This document shows positions 33,446-44,549 of a DNA stretch of 64,000 nucleotides, in pieces; position 1 is the stretch's first letter; every line of letters starts with the position of its first letter. Position numbers and translations under genes: made by a program. The notes beneath the pieces were generated by a model. That model had not been told where the DNA came from and searched no databases. It was given only the letters and a program-made list of their open reading frames with translations. This DNA is from Morchella semilibera (taxonomy: Eukaryota > Ascomycota > Pezizomycetes > Pezizales > Morchellaceae), in assembly GCA_009192285.1 (NCBI GenBank), contig WBVU01000008.1:620001-684000 (forward strand), in the 5' to 3' direction.

Positions 33446-35147
33446 TCAAGAAGGATTCGATAACTGCGCCATTGCTCCTTGAAGCCCAGTAACATGTGAC
33501 AAAAATACTTTCAGGTTCTCATCCTTCAAGAGGTTCATGCTTCTGCTCTCCCCCCAAGACTGAAGACATTCTCTTACAAAGTTTCTATATGCTGGTCCCA
33601 TGTTTCGGCAGATGCGTTCAAAGCATAGCATCAGAAACTCATCTTCTTTACCGTCTGGAATGCCTTTCGTGCTGCAGCAGCCAAGTTGGAGCAAAAGAAA
33701 TCCCAAGCGATAGATGTCGCGATTTTTATCTTCGCGATAGGAAGCGTTATCGTTGTCGCGTTGTAATGAAAGGTATGGTTTCCAATAGCCAATGCACGAG
33801 TTGGCTTCCTCTTGGCCTTCGAAGAAATATATGGTATTGATACCCCAGTCTCTGACCCAAGGGGAGGAATAAAGGTGTATAAGAGACCTGGCGAGATTGA
33901 TCGCAATGAGAAAGCGGTCCAGGGTTGTTAGGTCGGAAAGGCGATGCGAAATAACGTCGTGAAGCGAAAGTGGTTGACAAGATCTCGAACCAGAGGTGGA
34001 AGGGTGTAGGCGCAACCGAAATCCACCACCGTCTTGTGAGCCATGAAAGCGCCTGTCGTGTATTCCAATCTTGGACGAGAACAGCTCGCAGATCTTTGCC
34101 GAACCTGTACCTTCGGCTGGTGCAGGACTCGGCGTAGCAGTAGTTTCCGGAAGGAACACCACAGTGATGGGTTCAGGTGGGGGAGTGACTATAGGCCCAG
34201 CATCGGAACCAGCAGATAGTCGAAAGGAGAATTGAGTCGGAGCTTCTGCTATCGCGGAAGGCTTCCCGGATTTACTAGAACATTTTACTACTTCTGCAAC
34301 CTGCCCATCTAAGCATAGATGCACCAGATGGCAGCCACAGAGTAGGTTGTTGGACACAATTGGATGTAACCTTCCCGTGGCAGCGTTCACTAGACATGCT
34401 TTCGCGGCGTCCACAAAGGGGTCGTCTGGTTGCGAAGGACCCCCCCGTGCTTGTGCAGACCTCTCGAGACGTAGCTGGGATTTCTGTACAAGCTTTAAAA
34501 GAACCCTCAACTGGGTGATTTCTTCATGCAGCTCCGTGCATAACGCTTTCATTTCAGCTATTATCCCTTTGATGCACCCGACCAATCTCTTGCGGGAGTT
34601 ATAATTCGACCGAAATCGGGAACATATGACAGTCGACGCTATAGACTATAGAAGTTCTAGGGTCAGCGAATCACCTTCTCGCACTCGCTCTAGTTCTGTC
34701 ATTACTAACCGCACCGTTCCCGGTTTGGTGGGATCCTGACCCTGCTACGGCGGATGTGGCAGCATCGGTAGCCACATTGATCCTATCTTGGGAGCTCCTT
34801 TGTGTCTCCTCCAGCTTTTTTAAGGTCATCTCGCAATTCCATATTGCACCTTTTACAACCGGCATCTGTGGCCCAAGCTTCTCCTCGAAACGCTCGTTCA
34901 GCTCAGGCTTTGACCAATGCTCGCTCTCAGGGTCTTGTAACATGGCCCGCCGTATATTCTCCTCCACCACTCCCTCGAATGAATGGTCAAGTGTCTGCGT
35001 AAATATCGCCTCGAGGACGGTAATCTTCTGTTTCACACTTCTGGAGTCCTCCTCAAAGGTTTTGTAGCTTGATACGAATTCCTTCACGGTGCGATAGCCC
35101 TTATAGACCAGAACAATCATCGGAATCGCCCCAAATGTGATATCCAT
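33446..35147 (-). CDS. HeLo-like N-terminal domain fused to a fungal kinase-like (DUF7580-type) domain
   Basis: Two exons. Exon 1 (35147 to about 34662) opens MDITFGAIPMIVLVYKGYRT, a helical start of the kind found in fungal HeLo-like and STAND-associated domains. A long charged helical region follows (KLEETQRSSQDRINVATDAA). A GTGATT donor after GCGAGAAG and a TAG acceptor near 34630 join it to exon 2, which begins FRSNYNSRKRLVGCIKGIIA, the basic helix common at this point in the family. The C-terminal half has TTLDRFLIAINLARSLIHLY, SPWVRDWGINTIYFF and NRDIYRLGFLLLQLG, typical of the domain Pfam calls DUF7580. That domain resembles protein kinases but shows no HRD or DFG motif, so catalysis is doubtful. 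HeLo-type domains are membrane-toxic or signalling modules in fungal incompatibility; a role here is inferred. Its neighbour to the right is transcribed away from it. Confidence 0.75.
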
Positions 35148-35340
35148 GGTTGTAGGTGAATGTAATGCCGTTGGTCAGACCTGAATATTTTTATCAGCAA
35201 AGGTCTATCCGCATGTCGCTCGGGTTGCCACGAACTATTACTACTCAGGGATTTCTTTCTCTACTTATGAAGGTGACTGCCGTATGGTACTTCTATAATA
35301 TCCAGTTTGATGATGGGAGGGTTGGGAGCTGAGCTCGACT

Positions 35341-35430
35341 GTACTACGGGGGTAGGGGTAAATCTGTAGACATGGTTCGTGGTTGCAACAGCAGTAGGTG
35401 TCTACAGACTTACCCCTACACCCGTAGTAC
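35341..35430. mobile_element. Foldback element, family 3, copy 1
   Basis: GTACTACGGGGGTAGGGGTA (35341-35360, continuing to 35371) faces TACCCCTACACCCGTAGTAC (ending 35430), giving arms of about 31 bases with two or three mismatches around a 28-base loop. A diverged relative lies at 55315-55382. It sits in the shared upstream region of the two head-to-head genes. Confidence 0.7.
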
Positions 35431-35737
35431 TAAGCGAGGTTGGTGATAATCCCCGCCAAGGAGAGCATTTTCACCAAACAGTGGGGCGGCTCATCTCAGG
35501 CTATTGTGGCGCTAAGCCCTGTTAGAGTTCGTAATAGATATTAACCCACAATTGATCAGGCACGGCGCTCGATCAGGATAGTCTATGCTCTCTATTAGTC
35601 TATGCTCTCTATTCGTGTATATTAAAAGAAAGGGGGGAGGCAAGAGGTGATCTGAGATAGTCTGGTTCTCGCCACAGTATGATTTCCGGCCTATTGCCGA
35701 TCTGTCCTTGTATCCCTGCACTTATGCTTATTGCCTA

Positions 35738-36274
35738 GTCTCGTCCCCAGACCCCATCGATATTTATTATTCCCAGACCCCATCGATATTTATTATTGTT
35801 CAATACCGGAAGGGTCTGGTGTGCTTACCCAAAAAGTTTGTACCAGTCCTTTTTTCGGGAAAACTAGCGCCGTTTTGGAGGCCGAGGGGCTGCCGGAGCT
35901 TTTTTACATACAAAAATAAAGTTTTTTTAGTCTCCGGCGGGAGAATTAAGGCTTATTCTGACCCCGATATCACAATTCGGACTTTTATATCACATTTCGG
36001 GCTCATTTCGTACTCCAGTATCACATTTTGACCCCGGTATCATATTTCGGACTCATTTCGCACTCCGGTATCATATTTTGGAGGAAAAGGAGAATGTCCG
36101 GACTTTTCCCGAAGGGTGCCGGAAAGATAATGCTCCAGACCCTACTGGTGTGGACTAATAAAAATACAAATATACGAACCACACCAAAATAGGGGATGGG
36201 AACGAGACTACTGGTGTGGACTAATAAAAATACAAATATACGAACCACACCAAAATAGGGGATGGGAACGAGAC
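35738..36274. mobile_element. TA-flanked element, family 4, copy 1
   Basis: It begins GTCTCGTCCCCAGACCCC and ends GGGGATGGGAACGAGAC, and TA flanks both ends (35736-35737, 36275-36276). Inside are direct repeats of CCCAGACCCCATCGATATTT, several ATCACATTTCGG-type units, and a 66-base tandem duplication. A relative lies at 43559-43956. There is no coding capacity. It ends about 130 bases before the ATG of the ankyrin gene, so it probably forms part of that promoter. Confidence 0.65.
36142..36273. repeat. 66-bp tandem duplication
   Basis: Copies at 36142-36207 and 36208-36273 appear identical. Each unit contains the small inverted pair TGGTGTGG and CCACACCA. Confidence 0.9.
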
Positions 36275-36404
36275 TACTTATTGCCATATTTTGCCCGTTG
36301 TCACTTATCCTGTGACACAACGGGGAGGGGTTGACCTTAGTCAGAGTCTCTGAACTGTTATTTGCCTCGGACACGATCATTCTTGCGACCTTGCCACCTT
36401 AACC

Positions 36405-39400
36405 ATGGCTCCCCCCGATACGATAGCAATAGCTAGTACCCTTGCTGGCTCGTGTATCTGTCATATCTCAAAGGTCCCGGAACCACGAAAGAAGCGCAAA
36501 GACGACGACTATTGGATAGCTCTCCATCGGGAATTTGGGCGTTTTAGGCTTTGGCTTCATGGTTTCCGTGAGCCTGTCACTAGGCAAACGAATGATCAAA
36601 GGTTTCCCAATGACGCACTAGACGAAGTACTGGAGGAGGCAACATACCTGAAAGAGCCCACGATATTACTCCTCTCGACATTTGGTAGCTGTTTGCAATC
36701 AGACCATCTGAAAAAGGGTGATTTCCTACAATAACATAATGGCTTATGGTAGCTAATGATACCTAGTTGGCGATGACCTGACCCGCGCATCACTCAAGGT
36801 TTCCCTTCACCAAACCATGAAGGTTTATCCCCACATGGAAAAGGCCTTGGAACGTCAACGGAATACACGGGAGTCAGTGATTACAGACATTACTGATACT
36901 ATCGACCTGTTATTCGATTTGGTCCCTCCGTTGGACGATGTACTTGAGAACATCCGATACCCGCTGCCGGTAACCCCGAGCGAAGTGATGGAAGAGGACC
37001 TGCCAGAATGGACAATACCTCTAGCAGACGCATACTATGAAATCTACCAGAAGTATATCCAGGACAAGTTCCCAAATGCCAGTCCCGACCTCGATATAGA
37101 TAGGTTTGCAAAAGGGAATGCAAAGTGTCATGATAGATTGCTCGCTGAGCCTGAAGCGCCCACGCCCAGCGAGTCGGATATCCAGTAGGTTTCAAGCTCT
37201 CATTCCCCTATCAACATAATCTTTAACATCTATACCACAGCGTTGTGGCACCGGCCTCGATAGGTCTCCAGACCAGCCAGCCTGCAGAAGTTCAGGTAGC
37301 TGCAACATTTCACGATTCGGGCCTCGGGAGCTCGGCACCTAGGCAATCTATAATTAGCCCTTCTATGGGAGAGAGCCCTTCCATGGGAGAGAGCTCTTCC
37401 ATGGAAGAGAGCCCTGGGGGGAAGATGCCTACAGTATCAATAATCCAAGACTCTAGTCTTGAGGGCTCGGTTCCTCCGCTACCCAATACGGCTTGTGCTC
37501 AAAAGGGCCTTAAGGGCGGTACTTTTCTTGCTCCGCCACCTTCGATATCAGGCCTTTCACAATCCACCCTTTGTTCCGAAAGCTCGACTCCAGATAAAAG
37601 ACCTTCCTTGCCCGCTATTCCTGAGCACCCCCCCTACTACTGTAAGCTGTGTCGGAGTAATCTGAAACAAATGCCAAAGAGGTCCCGTGGTCATCAATGG
37701 AGGTAAATAGGCTCAAAACACCACCCTAGCTTTATTTCTCAGATTATATATTGATGTTTCATCTAGGAAGCATGTTTTTTCCGATCTGGAGGCATACATG
37801 TGCATTCGTGCGAACTGTTCCCAGAGAGACTTTTTTTTTAAATCGAAAAGCGAATGGGTTGCACACGATATGACGTGTAACCAAGAATCTGAGCGTACTC
37901 AACCGCCTGCAGCTGCACAGTGTCCGTTTTGCGTCAAAGAGTTTGGAACCAACAAGGCGGGGTTCTATAATCATGTGGCACATCACATGGAAGACATCAG
38001 ATTGTTTGCCCTACCGCCGTCTTACAGAGATTTGGCGGATGATTTCCAAAATAGCTCAAACACCGGGGCCTCGTCAAGTGCCATCCATGTTGATAGGGAC
38101 AGACTTCCCACGATCGCAGAAATTGGGGATAGCCAACTATATGATAAATCAAACTTTGAACGATATCTAAAAGCTAATGCGAAAGCTGACAAATCCTTCG
38201 TTGGTGATTGGGTCCTTGGTGGAAGTCCATCACACGCCGAAGGGCAAACGGTCTTAGCGAGTGCGGGCGCCGCCATTGGGGCAAAAGAGGTGCTCGATCG
38301 CATGCCACGAGTCCCGAGCGAAACGTACCCGCAGATACTGGAGAGGATTCAATTGCTAGATCCTAACTCTCGTAGAGCCGCTATGATTACCCTGAAGTGG
38401 CTACTATGCGCTCAAAAAGCTTGTACAACGGGGTGTGTTATCCAGGCTCTCGCGATAGACCCTGGAGTGCCCGTTTTAATCAATGAAGCACCAAACCGGG
38501 AAATACCTGATATTCTAGGTATCTGTAAGGGCCTTGTGGTTCATGACGAGGAACTCGGCATATTCCGGTTCGCGCACCCTTCCGTTCAGAAGTTTCTGGT
38601 ACAAGAGCCTGCATTCGAGCGGGAGAGCAGTAATACATACGTCGCCGAGGTTTGTGTTACAGCGCTACTATATTACCATGGGGATGGAAGCTTGATCCCT
38701 GAACTATATTCTTACGCCATGGAGTACTGGGGGGATCATGTCCGCCTCTCAGGTGTTACAACCGGGGCTTTGGCGATCCTTTGTATGGACTTTTTTAAGT
38801 CTTCCGTGGCTTATAATCAGTGGGGCACAGAAGTAACTAAAAAGAATGACGCCCTCAAGCCAGAACCTGGGGGGCCTACTCAAGTAGTAGGGCCACTATT
38901 GGTAGTCTCCTATTATGGGTTACCAGATCTATGCAGGCTTATAACCGAGGACTCACATGATCAACTACATTCACGGAATAGTGCTGGCAAAACCGCATTA
39001 TCCACAGCGGCAGATAAGGGCCATGACCGGGTAGTCCATGTACTGATAGAGTGTGGGAGCGATATTTCCTCTAAGGACAACGCCGGCAAGACCCCACTAT
39101 CCTGGGCAGCGATGAACGGCCATGACCAGGCAGTGAAGCTACTGCTGGAGAGGGAGGATGTGGATGTGAACTCGCAGGATAGTTGGCAGCAGAGCCCATT
39201 ATCCTTGGCGGCGGCAAAGGGCCATGACAAGGTAGTGCAGCTGCTGCTGGAGAGGGAGGATGTGGGTGTGAACTCGCAGGATAGTACGCATAAGCTGAGC
39301 CCATTATCCTGGGCAGCGGAGAGGGGTCATGACAAGGTAGTTCAGCTGCTGCTGAAGAGGGAGGATGTGGATGTGAACTCGCAGGATAGTTCGCAGCTGA

Positions 39401-40299
39401 GCCCATTATCTTTGGCGGCGGGGAACGGCCATGACAAGGTAGTGCAGCTGCTGCTGGAGAGGGAGGATGTGGATGTGAACTCGAAGGATAGTACGCGTAA
39501 GCTGAGCCCATTATCCTGGGCAGCGGAGAGGGGTCATAACAAGGTAGTGCAGCTGCTGCTGGAGAGGAAGGATGTGGATGTGAACTCGCAGGATAGTTCG
39601 CAGCGGGGCCCATTATCCTTGGCGGCGGCGAAGGGCCATGACAAGGTAGTGCAGCTGCTGCTGGAGAGGAAGGATGTGGATGTGAACTCGAAGGATAGTT
39701 CGCAGCTGAGCCCATTATCCTGGGCAGCGGGGAACGGCCATGACAAGGTAGCGAAACTGCTGCTGGAGAGGGAGGATGTGGATGTGAACTCGAAGGATAG
39801 TTCGGAGCTGAGCCCATTATCCTGGGCAGCGGGGACGGGCCATGACAAGGTAGCGAAACTGCTGCTGAAGAGGGAGGATGTGGATGTGAACTCGAAGGAT
39901 AGTTCGCAGCGGAGCCCATTTTCCTGGGCAGCGGGGAACGGCCATGACAAGGTAGTGCAGCTACTGCTGGAGAGGAAGGATGTGGATGTGAACTCGAAGG
40001 ATGGTAGTTTTGGGCAGAGCCCATTATCCTTGGCGGCGGAGAAAGGCCATGACAAGGTAGTGAAGCTACTGCTGGGGAGGGCGGATGTGGATGTGAACTC
40101 GAAAGATAGTAGGTATGGGGTGAGCCCATTATGCTGGGCAGCGGAGAGCGGCCATGACAAGATAGTGAAGCTACTGCTGGAGAGGGAGGATGTCGATGTG
40201 AACTCGAGGGATAAGCACGGCAGGACTGCATTAGACCTGGCGGTGCGGCGTGGCCATAGGGAGGTGGTGGAGCTACTAAGTCAAATCATAACATACTGA
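36405..40299 (+). CDS. Zinc finger - winged helix - ankyrin protein, NLR-related but without NACHT
   Basis: Four exons, all joined at clean GT..AG sites: 36405 to about 36689, 36762 to about 37183, 37240 to about 37703, and 37766 to the TGA at 40299. The N-terminal domain (LHREFGRFRLWLHGF) looks like the helical domain of fungal C2H2-ankyrin proteins. A Ser/Pro-rich linker follows, with three tandem SMGES/SMEES motifs. Then comes a fungal zinc-finger block (YYCKLCRSNLK, HVFSDLEAYMCIRANCSQRD, EWVAHDMTC, CPFCVKEFGTNKAGFYNHVA) ending RLFALPPS. A winged-helix-like region typical of NLRs after the NACHT follows (VPSETYPQILERIQLLDPN, CKGLVVHDEELGIFRFAHPS). The P-loop and Walker B expected before it are absent. 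Thirteen ankyrin repeats close the protein. It is probably a recognition protein of the NLR network; the ligand is unknown. Confidence 0.85.
38985..40280 (+). repeat. Thirteen ankyrin repeats with near-identical DNA copies
   Basis: The units are about 33-35 residues, for example SPLSWAAGNGHDKVVQLLLE then REDVDVNSKDSSQ. Repeats 3 to 11 are almost identical in DNA, differing mainly in a variable spot before SPLS (QQ, LS, RG, RS or Q with one to three extra residues) and in SLAAAKG/SWAAGNG choices. The first, second and last repeats are more diverged. This points to recent amplification or gene conversion within the array. Confidence 0.9.
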
Positions 40300-40584
40300 T
40301 GATGATACCAAGATGTAAGTGAAGATCAAATCCATTGGCCCCTCTCACCAACCCGGAGGACACTAATCCATTAGATAGATACCTGAAGATGACTGAAAAT
40401 CAGCAGTGAGGTGCCTCGCTATAAAGAAGGTTGTCTTCCCCCGCATAGAAGACCAAAAAAGCGGAAACATCTCTACAGGATATCGCATTAACATTCGATT
40501 GGGGACCTTTTGGAGGGATGGGCTATTTCACTCCCGGGGGCGAGATCTTGTTACTCTTCTCCTTTTGGTGATGGAAATTTCTTA

Positions 40585-40816
40585 TTTCATTTTTGCTTCG
40601 TTTTCACTTGAGGGCTTTTTTCATATATGCGTGGTTGGGCGTGTTTTGATCATATGGCAGCTTCCATTATTTCCTAACTTTATCTATTTCCTGACTTTAT
40701 TTCATTTTTGCTTCGTTTTCACTTGGGGACCTTTTCATGTATGCGTGGCCGGGTGTGTTGTGTTCGTGTGGCAGCTTTCATTATTTCCTAACTTGATTTA
40801 TTTCCTGACTTTATTT
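40585..40816. repeat. 115-bp tandem duplication downstream of the ankyrin gene
   Basis: Units at 40585-40699 and 40700-40816 both start TTTCATTTTTGCTTCGTTTT and hold CTTTATTTCCTGAC-type blocks. They are about 85-90 percent alike by eye. A 213-codon frame (40406-41047) crosses them, but its protein is only a hydrophobic echo of the repeat. Confidence 0.75.
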
Positions 40817-41634
40817 CTTAGCCTTGTTTATTGCCTAAATCCTCTATCCTCCCAGCAAGGAATTGACACTTATAACGTTTTCCCAAACGCAAGACCCCAC
40901 CACTCGCCAGCTCCTCGCAGCTTATGGACTTTGAGACTCCTCAGGGTCAGTAAACGTCGTGTAATGCCAGCGGCCTCGTGCTATGGGGCCTTAGGTACTG
41001 TTACTCCCAAAAGGAAGTCTTGTTACAGAGTGGGGGTGATTATTTGAATCGACCCGCTGATGCCCGAGGCCTCCAAAATAACTTACCGGCGATGGGTAAC
41101 CCGGTCATGATACAGACAGTATTGCTGCAAGCGTGAGGTGGTGGATTCGGCCGCAGGTAGATTGGCTGATAGCGTAGTTAGTCCACCGGAAGAGATACAT
41201 ACCTTCCTAGAAAGTGCGTTACCGTGTCGCCGGGACGCGTCCACATCCCGTATTGCTGAGGCTTCGCACTGGCACCCGTCGCGTAGAGTAGAGTAGAAGC
41301 TGCTTATGTTAATCCACGACGCGTCATATGCTATGTTCGGCTATAGACATCCACGCTCGCGGTCGGAATCGCTAGTGGGGGGGGGAGGGGATCCGCAACA
41401 TCGCTCCTAGCATGGGAGGGTTGGCGGGGTGCTAGTTACTACCCCGCATCTCCTATCGCTTACCGACAAGACATTGCTATGCGGCTCAAGAGGGGTTAGA
41501 GCGCTCTTTGAGCTCGCAGTTTTAGAAAAATACCAGGGAAATGATACTAGGGAGATATGTAGGCGAAGACAGGCATAGGATCGTGATTCAACATTTGCAG
41601 TGAGGGAGCTGGATCATGGAGTGAGGCTCTGGTC

Positions 41635-41856
41635 TTGTGCGGGGTTGATAATCTCTTCTTGGCGCCAAGGATCACGTCGCGTCACAACACAATTGACGCG
41701 TCGTTGGCCTGTAAGCTCCACAACACCCTGAGCTCCCTCTACCCCGCCACCATAGAATTCCGACGCGACGGTACCAGCATCAAACCCTGCTTCGTTTTCA
41801 ACCGCGACAGCTCCATGACATTGATGCGACAATTAACTCCAGTGGCGGGCGTGTAA
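41635..41856 (+). CDS. Possible exon of an uncharacterised protein
   Basis: A 73-codon frame with good protein composition (TIDASLACKLHNTLSSLYPA, then TIEFRRDGTSIKPCFVFNRD) ending at a TAA. Downstream, a plus frame near 41912-42130 (RLFSTTPPRKTPES...) resembles a mitochondrial targeting leader, but no splice pair links the two. I do not recognise a family; it may be a gene relic. Confidence 0.25.
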   Translation: MCGVDNLFLAPRITSRHNTIDASLACKLHNTLSSLYPATIEFRRDGTSIKPCFVFNRDSSMTLMRQLTPVAGV

Positions 41857-43545
41857 CTAACCAGGACTAATTAACACGCGACAGCTTCTAGCCAGCTATA
41901 GCCTTAGTACCACTCCCTCCGCGCCCAGGCTCTTCTCCACAACACCACCACGCAAAACACCTGAATCCAGCTTCCAAACCCCTCCACTACACCGCCGCAC
42001 ACCTCCCCTCTCCATTCGCCGCCACCTGTACCCGTCGAGCTGGTGTTTAATCCGACTGTTGCGCTTCCGTGCCAGCTCGAGCAGTATCTATACCGTCGCT
42101 AAAGCAGCTTGTCCAGGACCGCGGTGATGTTTGTGTTGGTGGCGGTGGTCGCCGGTGTTCATGGAGGATCGCATTGCGGCATGACCGGTAGTGAGAGGGC
42201 GGATTGGTGGAAGCTGTGCTTTGCTAGCTTGTGAGCGGGGTCAATCCCCTGCGCTAACACGTTACAGCTTCAAATATAGATCATTCGGCAACACAGCAGC
42301 GGGGCATTCTGAACGTTTACTGCGATAAGCTATCCAGAGATACCCCCGCCCCCCCCCACGTACACACGCCGATATCCCCGCAAATAACTCCGAGCCCCGC
42401 TACTCCGACACAGGCCATACTTTACTACTTGCGTAACCCGCCATGGAAAAGCGGCCATACCCCGCACACAACCTACTCGCAACCCAAATGATTCACTTCG
42501 AACTCACACTCACCAGTTGGAGAAATGTTAGGTACAGCGGGTTACGTCGGGTATGCCCACACCACTTATTCCAGAGTTGCTAGAGTTTTGAACACCCCCC
42601 CACAGTCAGCTCGCTGCATTACTTTCCTACGTGTTATAGGTATGTACCTACTCCTAGCCATACAAGTGCTTCTCGCGATTGGACTACATACTTACACCTA
42701 AACCCCCCAACGACCCCAACCAGCAGGGACATTGCAAAGCTACTAGCCACCGGCGGGGCTTCTACTTTTATCGCTAGGCAGGCGCCAATTTTGCCGTCTA
42801 AACATACATTGCGGACGGACGGGTGCAGACATCCTTGGGAACCCGAGAGCGCGGTAGGTCGGATGCATCGGGAAATTATCATGGCCCTTAAAACCGTTGT
42901 ACTAGGGTTCTGCTCACACTGCTTCATATCAAATCATCTGCGCGGGATGTCCTGTACACAGCCACCAGTGTGTGGGGGGGTATAGAGAAGTAGCCTAGTA
43001 TAATCTATGGAAACTGACATTCCGGTTAAGATGATACGCTGGCGATATCGATGAATTTGGCGCGCAGGTAAGGGTGGGGGGTAGGTTGGGGGGGGGGGTG
43101 AAGGGTGGCGCCGGTGGTGGTGGTTCTAGCAGCGGTGGAAATGTACCACCCGACTCACTCCCTGAAGAGGCTTCTACAAAAGGACACAAAAGACTCGTTT
43201 CCATGCCCTTTTGATTTATAAGAAGTTGATACTCCTCGCCTGCATGTGAATAGTTTCATTTGTTCCGTCCGTCACTCACATAAAAATGTACTTAAACCCG
43301 TGTCCCTACCAAATCGAGGCTTTCCTATGTGTATATGAGACCTCTTTCCAATATTTACCGTGTCTTTGCCTTACGAAATGAAGTCAGGAAGAATCATGCC
43401 TTAGCCATTATTATATTTCCACGCCGACTCAAAATCAATGAAGCGCTCTAATCCTGATTCTTTCGTTGAGACTTGTTCGGCGAAGAAAAGAGAAAAAGGA
43501 AACTTTGTATGGCTGGCACCGGGGGTGTTCGGTTCGTTGTTCATA
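41857..43545. other. No supported gene
   Basis: Holds pyrimidine-rich sequence near 41.9-42.0 kb, a C-run near 42350, a G-run near 43088, and no frame that can be defended beyond the leader-like piece mentioned for 41635-41856. Confidence 0.4.
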
Positions 43546-43558
43546 TACCCCAACCCTA

Positions 43559-43956
43559 GTCTCGTACCCATCCCCTACCAGCTAGTCTGGAGCATTAACT
43601 TTCCGACAAAAACATCATTTACTGTGTCGGTGACCCAAATGAAGCCCGACACTCCCAATTTGGTATGTCGGTGACCCAAATGAAGTCCGACAGTGCCAAA
43701 AGTGGTTAGTTCCCGTGTCGCAAAGTTAAAGTCCGGTGGAGGCTAAAAAAATCTAATTTTCCCGTCGGAGACCTAAACGATGCCCGCCGGGGGCTAAAAA
43801 AACCTTATTCCTGTACGTAAACATCCCTCCGACATCCCTCCGACAGTCGGAGAGCCCCCAATGCTCCCGCAAAAAGATCTCACCAAAGGTCGGAACGATA
43901 ATGCTCCAGCCCCTCCGGTAGGGGGGCGGGGTCGGTAGGAGGGCTGGGTACGAGCC
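43559..43956. mobile_element. TA-flanked element, family 4, copy 2
   Basis: It starts GTCTCGTACCCATCCCC and ends GGGCTGGGTACGAGCC, like the copy at 35738. Two TGTCGGTGACCCAAATGAAG units (about 43626 and 43665) lie inside and also match a fragment near 9965. The flanks carry a longer match than TA: TACCCCAACCCTA at 43546-43558 and again at 43957-43969. That could be a longer target duplication or a local tandem repeat into which the element inserted. Confidence 0.6.
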
Positions 43957-44048
43957 TACCCCAACCCTAACAACACAGCACAAAGAGATGGCAACAATGG
44001 AAGGCTATTAAAGGGACCTATTTATTTGTTGACGAGGGGAATTGTACC

Positions 44049-44456
44049 TGTAAAGGGATATCTCAGAAGTCACTAAGATATGGCTAATGCTAAGCGATAG
44101 TTCTGTAGCTTTTAAACTTGTAATATTGTAGACCGGATTCCGTTCGCTTGAGAGGATGATGGTTCCCCTAAGACGACGGGAATCCTACTAGCTATTTATA
44201 CATGACGAACCCCCTTAAACCTCCCTTCCGCTAACTCCATCAATAGCAAATCTCCCGCAATGCCTCCGCTACTGTCCGACTTCCTAAGGTGGGGTATCCA
44301 AGGTCCACTCAATAAGGGTGTGGTAGTGGTTGCCGGAGTTATACGAACCGCGTTTCTGGGCGTACGTCACTTCTTCCATCGCGCCATCATACAGACAATA
44401 CCATTGTACTACCAGTACCCGCCGCGCGCGCGCCGCGTTCCAGCAATCCTGTAACA
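44049..44456 (-). repeat. 3' LTR of the Ty3-type fossil
   Basis: It has the same TG..CA ends as its partner. It includes a pure CG patch (CCGCCGCGCGCGCGCCGCG) near 44418 that the other LTR lacks. Confidence 0.85.
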
Positions 44457-44470
44457 CTACTCCCCCTTCC
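44457..44470 (-). other. Polypurine tract of the Ty3-type fossil
   Basis: On the minus strand GGAAGGGGGAGTAG directly precedes the 3' LTR, the usual place for the plus-strand primer of such elements. Confidence 0.65.
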
Positions 44471-44549
44471 AAGCCGTCGTCCTCGACCGTTAAACCCTTC
44501 CATGGAAAAAACCCTGTGGGAAAAGCCATGATGAGGGAAGGTATCGGGA

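Noticed and set aside
33496-33840. Plus-strand frames opposite the HeLo-like/kinase-like gene
   Set aside because: Shadows of the minus-strand gene, whose domains are recognisable.
39071-40231. 386-codon minus-strand open frame (and a 208-codon one beside it)
   Set aside because: Antisense shadows of the ankyrin repeat array, with the same period as the sense repeats.
40406-41047. 213-codon plus-strand frame with hydrophobic segments
   Set aside because: It runs through a 115-bp tandem duplication of T-rich DNA; the apparent membrane segments are the translated repeat, and no homology is visible.
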